Positions 54,336-62,294 of a stretch of DNA of 64,000 nt are shown here, piece by piece; within the stretch, counting starts at the first letter, position 1; every line of letters begins with the position of its first letter. Under the pieces are notes generated by a model. The model was not told where the DNA came from and did no database searches. It saw only the letters and a program-made list of their open reading frames with translations. The position numbers and the translations under genes were made by a program. This DNA is from Mesorhizobium_K sp040049215. GTDB taxonomy: Bacteria; Pseudomonadota; Alphaproteobacteria; Rhizobiales; Rhizobiaceae. The stretch is taken from positions 1 to 64,000 of the forward strand of contig NZ_JBDZDN010000006.1 of NCBI RefSeq assembly GCF_040049215.1, written 5' to 3'.

Positions 54336-55112
54336 TTGATCACAAGCCAAGACACCGGCAATCCCTCGATTTTGATCCTGACGCCCGTCAAGGACGCCGC
54401 ATCCCATATCGAGACCTATCTGAAAGGTCTGGAGCGCCTGTCTTACGCGAGGGAACTGCTGTCCCTGGGCATGCTGGAAAGCGACAGTACGGACGGGACC
54501 TTCGCACATCTGCGCAGTCTTCAGGCGCGACTGGAGAAACGATTCAACCGGGTTACGCTCTGCAAACGCGACTTCGGCTTCAAGATGCCCGCTACGGTGG
54601 CCCGATGGGCGGACGCCTATCAACTGCAACGCCGCGCCGTGCTGGCGCGCAGCCGCAATCATCTGCTCATGCGCGCGCTTGACGACGAATCCTGGGTCCT
54701 GTGGCTTGACGTGGATGTCATCGACTATCCCGCCGATCTCGTCGAAACGTTGCTGTCGGCCGAAAGAGACGTCGTTCATGCCCATTGCGTGCAGCAATAT
54801 GGCGGCCCCACCTTCGACCTCAACGCCTGGCGGGACAAGGGCAAGCTCCATATGAGCGATCTTCGCGGCGCCAACGCGCCGGTGCGGCTCGACACCGTCG
54901 GCGGAACGGTGCTGCTGGTGCGCGCCGACAGGCATCGCGACGGCCTGATTTTCCCGCCATTTCCCTACGGCGTGCACAATCTAAGAATCCGCGACAGTCA
55001 TCCGGTCTGGGGCAGGGGCGAAATCGAGACGGAAGGTTTCGGCATCATGGCCAGCGACATGGGTATTCAATGCTGGGGCCTGCCTGACTATGAAGTGCTG
55101 CACCACGAATGA
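54336..55112 (+). CDS. Anp1/GT62-like glycosyltransferase
   Basis: The start is uncertain. TTG 54336, preceded by GGGAAG, gives 258 residues starting just before the first beta strand; GTG 54297 and ATG 53982 are in the same frame. The family pattern is that of Anp1/GT62 enzymes: ILILTPVKDAASHIETYL, a long helix, WVLWLDVDVIDYPADLVETL (DxD), GKLHMSDLRG, LDTVGGTVLLVRADRHR and EGFGIMASDMGIQCWGLP. In fungi these are mannosyltransferases of the mannan polymerase. The stop overlaps the next GT gene by four bases. Confidence 0.78.
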   Translation: MITSQDTGNPSILILTPVKDAASHIETYLKGLERLSYARELLSLGMLESDSTDGTFAHLRSLQARLEKRFNRVTLCKRDFGFKMPATVARWADAYQLQRRAVLARSRNHLLMRALDDESWVLWLDVDVIDYPADLVETLLSAERDVVHAHCVQQYGGPTFDLNAWRDKGKLHMSDLRGANAPVRLDTVGGTVLLVRADRHRDGLIFPPFPYGVHNLRIRDSHPVWGRGEIETEGFGIMASDMGIQCWGLPDYEVLHHE

Positions 55113-56608
55113 CCGATCACCCGGATACGATCGCCAACGCCGCGCCGAAGCGGGAATGGCTGGACAGACAGGAGTTCCCCGGAACGGGGCGCGGGATCGT
55201 GATCTGCGCCGGCGGCGTCCGGATGTTCACCAACGCCTGGGTGCTGGTGTGGCAGCTTCGCAGGGTGCTGGGATGCGAACTCCCCGTTGAAGTCTGGCAT
55301 CTGGGCCGGGGAGAAATGTCCACCGGCATGCGCGGCATGCTGGAGAACCTTGGCGCGAAGGTCGTGGACGCGCATGACGTTCTTTTGCGCTTTCCGGCAC
55401 GGATTGCCGATGGATGGCAGCTGAAGCCCTATGCGCTGATCATGTCCGGTTTTCGCGAAGTGCTGATGCTCGATGCCGACAACGTGCCGGCTGTCGATCC
55501 GGCGTTCCTGTTCGATCGGCCGGAATTCGTCACGACCGGCGCCGTCTTCTGGCCGGATCTGCTCGATATCGCGCAAGCCAATCCGATCTGGGAGGAACTT
55601 GGCCTGCCGGCCATGCAGCGGACGTCGTTCGAAACGGGCCAGATGCTCATCGACAAGAGCCGCCATGGCGACGCCCTGGCAACGGTCCTGCGTCTCAATG
55701 AGGATGCGGATCGCTATTACAGGCTGATCTATGGAGACAAGGACACGTTCCTCGTCGCCTGGCTCCTCGCCAGCGCGCAATATCAGCTCATGCCGCACAG
55801 GCCCATCGCCGATCGATACGTTCTGTACCAGCGTGATTTCGGCGGCAGGATCGTCTTCCAGCATCGAACGAATGGCAAATGGAAGTATGGCGGCCCACAG
55901 GTGCAGGCGGAAGGTTTCGTCCACGGGGCGTCCTGCGAAGAGGCTCTCCACGAGCTGCGCAGGATATGGAACGGGCGCATATTCGAGCCGCCGGCCAGAT
56001 CGCCGGCGGCGATGCGAATGGAACAGCTGATGGAAGGCCGGCTGTTCATCGCCGCGCGGCCCGGCGAGGAGGATCGCGAAATCGAGCTGCTCGCCTACAA
56101 CCAGATCGGCAAGGGACGCGATTTCGAGCACGACACCTGGCATGTCGTCGAGACCGAGCCGGGTTGCTTCGCGCTTCGGATCATGGATCGTCATCAGGTG
56201 ACATGCGAATTGCAGCGGCGGGACGACGATCACTGGCTGGAAGCAGGCAGTGCGCGCCGCGCAACCAGCCTTACCGCCACGGGCCGGTCCATCGAGACCG
56301 GCAGGCGTCGCGAATACACCTTTGCACGCGCGCTTTGCCAGGCGGTGCTGCGCGACAGTGGATGGACGCCGGAGGGGGAGGAGGAACTGAGCATGGCGTT
56401 GAAGGCGCTCTGCAGGCTGGACCCGGGGCTTGCGGACGAAGTCGCCGACTATGCCTCCGCCGGCGAGGAGTTGGACAGCACCGTCCGCGACGGACTGCTC
56501 CGACTTGCCGCCGATCAGAAGCGCCTTCTCGCCAAGCTTCCAGAACGCCGCGACGTGCGCCCGCGTCCCGAAATCCTGTTTGACCCGCGATACTACGTCC
56601 GCCCCTGA
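55109..56608 (+). CDS. GT71-like (MNN1-type) glycosyltransferase with C-terminal extension
   Basis: The 499-residue protein begins in an ATGA overlap. Residues about 25-290 resemble the MNN1-type alpha-mannosyltransferase domain: IVICAGGVRMFTNAWVLV, LPVEVWHLGRGEM, WQLKPYALIMSGFREVLMLD with DADN as DxD, FETGQMLIDKSRH and DKDTFLVAWLL. Residues about 330-499 form an additional domain of unknown type, beta-rich then helical. It is paired with an Anp1-like gene, a combination recalling fungal mannan assembly but here in a bacterial operon. The donor may not be GDP-mannose. Confidence 0.72.
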   Translation: MTDHPDTIANAAPKREWLDRQEFPGTGRGIVICAGGVRMFTNAWVLVWQLRRVLGCELPVEVWHLGRGEMSTGMRGMLENLGAKVVDAHDVLLRFPARIADGWQLKPYALIMSGFREVLMLDADNVPAVDPAFLFDRPEFVTTGAVFWPDLLDIAQANPIWEELGLPAMQRTSFETGQMLIDKSRHGDALATVLRLNEDADRYYRLIYGDKDTFLVAWLLASAQYQLMPHRPIADRYVLYQRDFGGRIVFQHRTNGKWKYGGPQVQAEGFVHGASCEEALHELRRIWNGRIFEPPARSPAAMRMEQLMEGRLFIAARPGEEDREIELLAYNQIGKGRDFEHDTWHVVETEPGCFALRIMDRHQVTCELQRRDDDHWLEAGSARRATSLTATGRSIETGRRREYTFARALCQAVLRDSGWTPEGEEELSMALKALCRLDPGLADEVADYASAGEELDSTVRDGLLRLAADQKRLLAKLPERRDVRPRPEILFDPRYYVRP

Positions 56609-56630
56609 TGGGTCCGCCGGCTGCCAGCAT

Positions 56631-57878
56631 ATGAAATCTCTGTTGATCGCACCGACGATGCCGGACGATGCCGGTAACGGCCTGGCGATGCGGGTCGGCG
56701 TCTTTCTCGAAGCGCTGAGCAGCCTTGGCGAACTCGATGTGATCCTGCTGCCGATGTTCGGCACGGCCGAGGCCGAGAGTGCGCTTTGCCGTCGCCTTGG
56801 CGTTCGCCCGCACATAGTCCCGGTTGTGGGGCGTGCTGAAACACACTTTTCGATCGTGGCAAGCATGGCTGATCCGCAGGCTCGGGCCGAGGCGTTCATT
56901 CGTTACGGAAAGCCATCGCTGTCGGCCTTCCTGTCCGTTCCCGTGTTGCGTGAAATCCAGGTGCTGACCGCCGAGCGCGGCTTCGATCTGGTTCATCTCG
57001 CACGTTCCTACCTGCTGCCTGCCGCTGGCATCTGGTCGCCCGGACAAAAGCCAACGGTCTCTGTCGACCTCGATGAAGACGATGCCGAGACTCATCGCCG
57101 GATCGGCGCGTTGCATGCGCGCCGCGGCGACGATTTCAGGGCAAAATGGCTGGAGGCCGAAGCGCGGGCATTCGACCGTCTGATCGAGATCTGGCTGCCG
57201 CGGACCGACTTGTCTTTCATAGCAACAGAGCGGGAGCGCGACGCTATTGCAGAACGCTACCGTGTTCGACCGCTGATCGCCGGGAACACGGTCGCAATTC
57301 CGCCTGCCGCCTCGCGGGAGCCGCCGGACCGCACTCTGCTTTTCGTCGGCGGATTTGGATATTTCCCCAATCTGGACGCCGCTTGCTGGCTTCTAGAAGA
57401 GGTTTTTCCACAACTGATAAATCGTTGCGGAACCGCGGTATCCATGACCTTGGTCGGGCGCAATCCGTCCAGGCGGCTGCTCGCCCTGGCCGAACAAACT
57501 GGCGTGCAGCTACTCCAAGACGTGACTGATCTCGCGCCGCTTTATGCGCGCGCCAGCATTGCCCTCGTACCGATACGCGCAGGCGGAGGCTCGCGCATCA
57601 AGCTGCTGGAAGCCGCCGCCTATCGGGTGCCGATCGTCGCCACGTCGGCGGGCGCCGAGAATTCCGGGCTCGATGACGGCAGCGAAATCTGGGTCGCCGA
57701 TACGGCCGAAGCGATCGTGGAAGCATGTGTCGCGATATGGGCGGAACCGGCGGAGGCCATGCGCAGATCCGCTGCCGCCAGGGAGATTGTTGTGGCTCGC
57801 CATTCCCGGCCGGCAATGGTATCAGCGCTCAGGAGCTATTTTGCCAGTCATCTTTCCGGTGCAGGAGCGCAGCCTTGA
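56631..57878 (+). CDS. GT-B (GT4-like) glycosyltransferase
   Basis: The 415-residue GT-B enzyme has an N-terminal Rossmann domain (MKSLLIAPTMPDDAGNGLAM) and a C-terminal donor domain. The latter has LLFVGGFGYFPNLDAACWLL and the GT4 signature ALVPIRAGGGSRIKLLEAAA (Glu of the EX7E-type motif) followed by VPIVATSAGAENSGL. The architecture resembles TuaH/GT4 enzymes acting on peptides or lipids. Its TGA overlaps the TTG start of the PqqD-like gene (TTGA), so the glycosyltransferase is coupled to the PqqD/HprK/peptide set. Confidence 0.83.
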   Translation: MKSLLIAPTMPDDAGNGLAMRVGVFLEALSSLGELDVILLPMFGTAEAESALCRRLGVRPHIVPVVGRAETHFSIVASMADPQARAEAFIRYGKPSLSAFLSVPVLREIQVLTAERGFDLVHLARSYLLPAAGIWSPGQKPTVSVDLDEDDAETHRRIGALHARRGDDFRAKWLEAEARAFDRLIEIWLPRTDLSFIATERERDAIAERYRVRPLIAGNTVAIPPAASREPPDRTLLFVGGFGYFPNLDAACWLLEEVFPQLINRCGTAVSMTLVGRNPSRRLLALAEQTGVQLLQDVTDLAPLYARASIALVPIRAGGGSRIKLLEAAAYRVPIVATSAGAENSGLDDGSEIWVADTAEAIVEACVAIWAEPAEAMRRSAAAREIVVARHSRPAMVSALRSYFASHLSGAGAQP

Positions 57879-58156
57879 ATCTCGACATGTCCGCGCGGTT
57901 CGCGAAGTCTCCAAATCTCGAGGTCAACCAGGCTCCCGACGGCTATGTGATCTACCAGGCGAAGCCCGACAGGGTTCATTTCCTGAACACGACTGCCGCC
58001 GCCGTGCTCGAACTTTGCGACGGGGAGCATTCGCTCCAGGAGATCGTCGACATTCTCCAGGCTGCCTACGACCTCGATACTGCGCCGTTGGAGGATTTCA
58101 AGGTTTCGGTATCAAGTCTGATCACCGAAGGCCTGATCGAGCCGTGCACTCCATAG
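57875..58156 (+). CDS. PqqD-family peptide-binding protein
   Basis: TTG 57875, seven bases after GGAG and overlapping the previous stop, gives 93 residues; ATG 57887 gives 89. The PqqD fold is evident: QAPDGYVIYQAKPDRVHFLN, TAAAVLELCDGEHSLQEIVD, LQAAYDL and VSSLITEGLIEP. PqqD proteins are RiPP recognition elements that hold a precursor peptide for a modifying enzyme. PQQ biosynthesis is excluded because no pqqA-E genes are present. It overlaps the kinase gene by 13 bases. A PqqD-like plus HprK-related pair is a recurring but uncharacterised combination. Confidence 0.85.
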   Translation: MNLDMSARFAKSPNLEVNQAPDGYVIYQAKPDRVHFLNTTAAAVLELCDGEHSLQEIVDILQAAYDLDTAPLEDFKVSVSSLITEGLIEPCTP

Positions 58157-59016
58157 TCGTCCGCACATTGTCGCGTGAGTACAGGCTTCACACAGACAGC
58201 GACCAAGCGTTTGCCGCACTGTCATATGTCGGGGCAGATCCGGTCATGGTGGACGCAACGCTTGCGGCGGTTGACCTGACGGTCGAGCCGTTCGGCCGAT
58301 TCTTCAGGATTGAACTGCCCGGCCACGCCGCCGTCGAAGGCTCAATCGGCACGATCATGAATGGTGTGTTCCGCTTGCTCGCCAATGGCTTGGCTGAGGA
58401 CGCTCGCGGTTCGCCGATCCTGCATGCGGCAATTGCCACGATCGAAGGCCAACGGTTTGTTTTCCTGGGTGACAAGGGGTTCGGTAAGACGACACTGATG
58501 CTCAGCTTGATCGAACAGGGAATTGCAGTGGAAGGAGATGAGCACGTTGTGGTGACGCACAGCGGCGCCATCACAAGGCCCCGGCGGCTTCATGTAAAGG
58601 AGAGCTCCCTCGATCTGGTTCCGGCGTTGCGCGATGCGATACGCTCATCGCCATCAGAGACGGATTGGACCGGCAACCGGATCTATGCCTGTTCACCGTC
58701 GTTTCGGGGAGGAAGCTGGGCGATCGCCGAGGTCCCGATCGATCATCTCGTTTTCGTCGAACCGAATTTCGGTGGGTCGTCGGTTCTGTCTCCGCTTTCG
58801 CGCGACGAGGCCTTCGCGCGCTTGCTGGAGACGACTTTCATGCCATCTGTGCAGCAAGGGCCGGCTGCGGTCAGATTGCGAAAGCTCTGTGTCGATGCCG
58901 GACTGTGGCGCCTGCAGGCTGGTAACCTTGACCATGCCCATCGGCACTTGCGGAAAGTGGCTGAATTCGCTAAGGAACAAGCTAGGAATTTGCATGATCA
59001 AGCTGCAAAGAGCTAG
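58144..59016 (+). CDS. HPr kinase-related (HprK-like) serine kinase
   Basis: GTG 58144 lies inside the end of the PqqD gene and gives 290 residues. The P-loop reads FVFLGDKGFGKTTLMLSL (about 98-115), followed by AVEGDEHVVV, in the position of the conserved acidic motif of HPr kinases. An N-terminal segment (about 1-90) and a C-terminal region (about 200-290) replace the usual HprK domains. True HprK regulates the PTS; this divergent form is instead coupled to a PqqD-like gene and a short peptide gene. In paeninodin-type RiPP clusters an HprK-like enzyme phosphorylates the precursor's C-terminal serine. Confidence 0.8.
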   Translation: MHSIVVRTLSREYRLHTDSDQAFAALSYVGADPVMVDATLAAVDLTVEPFGRFFRIELPGHAAVEGSIGTIMNGVFRLLANGLAEDARGSPILHAAIATIEGQRFVFLGDKGFGKTTLMLSLIEQGIAVEGDEHVVVTHSGAITRPRRLHVKESSLDLVPALRDAIRSSPSETDWTGNRIYACSPSFRGGSWAIAEVPIDHLVFVEPNFGGSSVLSPLSRDEAFARLLETTFMPSVQQGPAAVRLRKLCVDAGLWRLQAGNLDHAHRHLRKVAEFAKEQARNLHDQAAKS

Positions 59017-59036
59017 CCTCACGGAGATAATCGACC

Positions 59037-59207
59037 ATGACCGACGACCGCCTCGACAGCTTGCTGCGTAAGGTTCCTGCGTCTCGCCGTCAGGTCGTCA
59101 AGGGACTGCTGGTCGGCACTTTTGCCGTTCCCATGGTCACTTCGTTCCCGATGGATGGGCGCCTGAGCATGGATGCCATGGCTCAGGCTAACGGCAGTAC
59201 CTCCTAG
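59037..59207 (+). CDS. 56-residue Tat-signal-like peptide, candidate modified peptide
   Basis: ATG 59037 (GGAG ten bases upstream) encodes 56 residues. The N-terminal helix (about 1-14) is charged. Residues 16-22 read SRRQVVK, matching the twin-arginine consensus (S/T-R-R-x-hydrophobic-hydrophobic-K), followed by a hydrophobic core (23-37). AQA at 49-51 resembles a signal-peptidase site, leaving only NGSTS (52-56), with an N-x-S sequon and a C-terminal Ser. No Cys is present. It starts 20 bases after the kinase stop. It could be a RiPP-like substrate of the PqqD/HprK pair or a tiny exported protein. Confidence 0.65.
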   Translation: MTDDRLDSLLRKVPASRRQVVKGLLVGTFAVPMVTSFPMDGRLSMDAMAQANGSTS

Positions 59208-59256
59208 GACAGTCCTGCCGGCCCCCCGACGACACCGCTGGCTCTGCGGGAGTCAT

Positions 59257-60387
59257 TTGCAGGTATCTGCCGCATTGATCGTACGCGACGAAGCCGCAAT
59301 GATTCCCGGTTGTCTCGAATCACTTCGCGGGCATGTTGACGAAGTCGTTGTCGTCGACACCGGTTCTGTCGATGCGACGCCGCAGATTGTGGCGTCGTTC
59401 GGAGCACGCCTGCTCCACCACAAATGGGACGGGGATTTTTCCGCCGCCCGCAATCGTGCCCTGGATGCCGTGAGCGGCGATTGGGTTCTCTACATCGATG
59501 CCGATGAGCGGCTTGTCCCCGCTGCGGGAGCTGCGTTGCGAGACGTCGTAACCGCTCCTGGGCACGCCGCGTTCATGATGAAGTTCCGACCCAAGGTCGG
59601 TTATTCTCCGTACAATGAGCTGCGCCTGTTTCGTTCCGACCCCCGAATCCGCTTCGAGATGCGGATTCACGAACGTGTGCTGCCAAGCGTGTTGCGGGTC
59701 TGCGAGAGCGATGGCCTCGTCATCGGCCAGACCGAGCTCGGGCTCCGGCATTTGGGCTATGAAGGCGACCAGTCCCACAAGCATGGACGCAATCTTCCGT
59801 TGCTAGCGCGCGCGGTGGATGACGATCCCGACAGGGTCTACTACTGGTGGCATCTTGGCGAGACGTTGGCCGCGGTCGGCAAATCGCGCGAGGCCGAGGC
59901 GGCGTTGCGCACGGGAATAGAAACGGCGCAGCGAACCAGGACATCGCGCGCGCTTCTCGAGGCAAACCTGGCGGTGCATGCGCTGGCGCGTGTTTATCTT
60001 GAGGCGCGCCAGCCATCGAACGCCATGGCGGTCCTCCAGGAAGGTCTATCGATTCGGCCCGATGATCCCGCTCTGCTTTTGCTGAAAGCGCGCTCGCTGG
60101 TCGATCTTGGACGATATTCGGAAGCACTGCCGTTGCTGTCGGGCCTGTTGCTCGACGATCCAGAGGAATTCTGTGACCCCGATGTCGCTTATGACCTGCG
60201 CATCTTTGGCGAGTGGGCATACGACCTTATTGGCGTGGCGCAGTTCCGGCTTGAGCGGTTCTCTGACGCAAGGGAGGCCTTCCTGGCCGCCGCGGCATAT
60301 GCTCCGGATCCCAGCCAGCATAGCGCGAGAGCAGCCGTGGCGGCGGCCCTTGCCAACGCCCGGATCTCGACCGGGCCCAGCGCCTGA
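59257..60387 (+). CDS. GT2 glycosyltransferase with C-terminal TPR repeats
   Basis: TTG 59257, six bases after GGGAG, gives 376 residues and puts the first beta strand (SAALIVRDEAAMIPGCLESL) at the start. ATG 59173 would overlap the peptide gene. The GT2 core has EVVVVDTGSVDATPQIV, NRALDAVSGDWVLYIDADER (DxD) and IRFEMRIHERV. Residues about 190-370 form TPR-like helical pairs (WWHLGETLAAVGKSREAEAAL, ALARVYLEARQPSNAMAVLQ). The GT2-plus-TPR layout is shared with the peptide glycosyltransferase SunS. Its place directly after the peptide gene suggests, without proof, a peptide acceptor. Confidence 0.82.
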   Translation: MQVSAALIVRDEAAMIPGCLESLRGHVDEVVVVDTGSVDATPQIVASFGARLLHHKWDGDFSAARNRALDAVSGDWVLYIDADERLVPAAGAALRDVVTAPGHAAFMMKFRPKVGYSPYNELRLFRSDPRIRFEMRIHERVLPSVLRVCESDGLVIGQTELGLRHLGYEGDQSHKHGRNLPLLARAVDDDPDRVYYWWHLGETLAAVGKSREAEAALRTGIETAQRTRTSRALLEANLAVHALARVYLEARQPSNAMAVLQEGLSIRPDDPALLLLKARSLVDLGRYSEALPLLSGLLLDDPEEFCDPDVAYDLRIFGEWAYDLIGVAQFRLERFSDAREAFLAAAAYAPDPSQHSARAAVAAALANARISTGPSA

Positions 60388-60598
60388 TTGCCGGAAGCAC
60401 TGAAGCAGTCACGTTCCACTGCAGGATCTGGCGTTCGACCAACCGCGCCGCCGGTTGACCGGCGTAGCGCTCTTGTGCCCCGGCCATGGGAATCTCCTCG
60501 CCATAGCCGCGATATATCCATCCCGCCTGCCGGGTTACACTCAATATAACCTCAGACAGCTCCGTTGCATCGGGGCTGCTCGGGCAGTTTCAGGCCAT

Positions 60599-60612
60599 TT
60601 GATCTGAATCAA
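60599..60612. promoter_or_regulatory. FixK/FNR box upstream of ccoNOQP
   Basis: TTGATCTGAATCAA is a perfect match to the FNR/FixK consensus (TTGAT-N4-ATCAA), centred at 60605.5. A -10-like CATAGC at about 60633-60638 implies a start near 60647, placing the box at about -41.5, the class II activation position. This predicts oxygen-limited induction of the cbb3 oxidase by FixK or FnrN. Confidence 0.9.
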
Positions 60613-60674
60613 GGTATGCCGGCTCCGCCCAGCATAGCTAGTCCTCGACCCGATATTCCGGCGTGGGGACTCTG

Positions 60675-62285
60675 ATGAAATACGGTACCGAAATCGTTGC
60701 CATAGGCATTTTCGCGTTCATCGCCCTTCTGGGAGCCGCCTTCGCCGCGGACGAACCTTTCCGGCAGCACATGTGGGTGCTGTTTTTCGTACTCGCCGGC
60801 AGCGCCGTCGTCCTTATGCGCCGGACCAGCTTCGCACCCGCCGGGCCGGTCGATCCCGATGCCTATATGGACGAGCCGATCCGCTACGGATCGATCGCCA
60901 CCATGTTCTGGGGCATCGTGGGCTTTCTTGTCGGCGTGGTCGTCGCGCTGCAACTCGCCTACCCGGATCTCAACATCGAGCCCTGGTTCAACTTCGGGCG
61001 GATGCGGCCACTGCACACGTCGGCGGTCGTCTTCGCTTTCGGCGGCAATGCGCTGCTCGCCACCTCGTTCTACGTGGTTCAGCGCACCTGCCGCGCCCGC
61101 CTGTTTGGCGGCAGCCTCGTCTGGTTCGTGTTCTGGGGCTACCAGCTCTTCATCGTCATGGCGGCGACCGGCTACCTGCTCGGCATCACTCAGAGCCGCG
61201 AGTACGCCGAGCCTGAATGGTACGTCGACCTTTGGCTGACGGTCGTCTGGGTCGCCTATCTCATTGTCTTCATGGGCACCATCCTGAAGCGTAAGGAACC
61301 CCACATCTACGTGGCCAACTGGTTCTACCTGGCCTTCATCGTGACGATCGCAATGCTGCATGTGGTGAACAACCTGGCGATGCCCGTCTCGCTTGCGGGT
61401 TCGCGTAGCTACTCGCTCTTCGCCGGCGTACAGGACGCCCTGACGCAGTGGTGGTACGGCCACAACGCCGTCGGCTTCTTCCTGACTGCCGGCTTCCTCG
61501 GTATGATGTACTACTTCGTGCCGAAGCAGGTGAACCGCCCGATCTATTCGTACCGACTGTCGATCGTCCACTTCTGGGCTCTGATCTTCCTGTACATCTG
61601 GGCCGGTCCGCACCACCTCCACTACACCGCTCTGCCCGACTGGGCACAGACGCTGGGCATGGTGTTCTCGATCATGCTGTGGATGCCTTCCTGGGGTGGC
61701 ATGATCAACGGTCTGATGACGCTGTCGGGCGCTTGGGACAAGATCCGCACCGATCCGATCGTGCGCATGATGGTGGCTGCGATCGCCTTCTACGGCATGT
61801 CGACCTTCGAAGGCCCGATGATGTCGATCAAGGCGGTCAATTCGCTCAGCCACTACACCGACTGGACCATCGGCCACGTCCACTCCGGCGCACTTGGCTG
61901 GGTCGGCCTGATCTCGTTCGCGGCAATCTACTACATGGTGCCGAAGCTCTGGAACCGCCCGGCGCTCTACTCGACGCGGCTGGTCACCTGGCACTTCTGG
62001 CTCGCGACGCTTGGCATCGTCGTCTATGCGGCCGTGATGTGGGTGTCGGGCGTCATGCAGGGCCTGATGTGGCGCGAGTACGATGACCAGGGCTTCCTGG
62101 TCTACTCCTTCGCCGAGACGGTCCAAGCCATGCATCCATACTACGTGATGCGCGCGATCGGCGGTGCAATGTATCTCTCGGGCGCGCTCCTCATGGCCTT
62201 CAACATCACCATGACGATCCTCGGGCGCCAGCGCGAGGAAGAGCCCACAGATGGGCGCGCGCCGTCCCTGCAGCCTGCCGAATAG
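60675..62285 (+). CDS. ccoN: cbb3-type cytochrome c oxidase subunit I
   Basis: ATG 60675 follows GGGG at six bases and gives 536 residues (GTG 60663 is an alternative). The protein has about twelve to fourteen membrane helices. Haem and copper ligands are visible: His in RMRPLHTSAVVFAF, WWYGHNAVGFFLT, AGPHHLHYTALPD and TIGHVHSGALGW. This is the catalytic subunit of the high-affinity oxidase used at low oxygen. The FNR box lies 63 bases upstream. In rhizobia this operon is often called fixN and supports symbiosis or microaerobic growth. Confidence 0.95.
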   Translation: MKYGTEIVAIGIFAFIALLGAAFAADEPFRQHMWVLFFVLAGSAVVLMRRTSFAPAGPVDPDAYMDEPIRYGSIATMFWGIVGFLVGVVVALQLAYPDLNIEPWFNFGRMRPLHTSAVVFAFGGNALLATSFYVVQRTCRARLFGGSLVWFVFWGYQLFIVMAATGYLLGITQSREYAEPEWYVDLWLTVVWVAYLIVFMGTILKRKEPHIYVANWFYLAFIVTIAMLHVVNNLAMPVSLAGSRSYSLFAGVQDALTQWWYGHNAVGFFLTAGFLGMMYYFVPKQVNRPIYSYRLSIVHFWALIFLYIWAGPHHLHYTALPDWAQTLGMVFSIMLWMPSWGGMINGLMTLSGAWDKIRTDPIVRMMVAAIAFYGMSTFEGPMMSIKAVNSLSHYTDWTIGHVHSGALGWVGLISFAAIYYMVPKLWNRPALYSTRLVTWHFWLATLGIVVYAAVMWVSGVMQGLMWREYDDQGFLVYSFAETVQAMHPYYVMRAIGGAMYLSGALLMAFNITMTILGRQREEEPTDGRAPSLQPAE

Positions 62286-62294
62286 GAGCCTCCA

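Noticed and set aside
57875..59016. PQQ biosynthesis or a canonical PTS HPr kinase locus
   Set aside because: No pqqA, B, C or E genes and no HPr, EIIA or manX genes are present. The kinase is divergent and coupled to a peptide gene.
57875..60387. Lasso peptide cluster
   Set aside because: There is no asparagine-synthetase-like cyclase, no transglutaminase-like protease and no dedicated ABC exporter. Only the kinase and recognition-element analogy remains.
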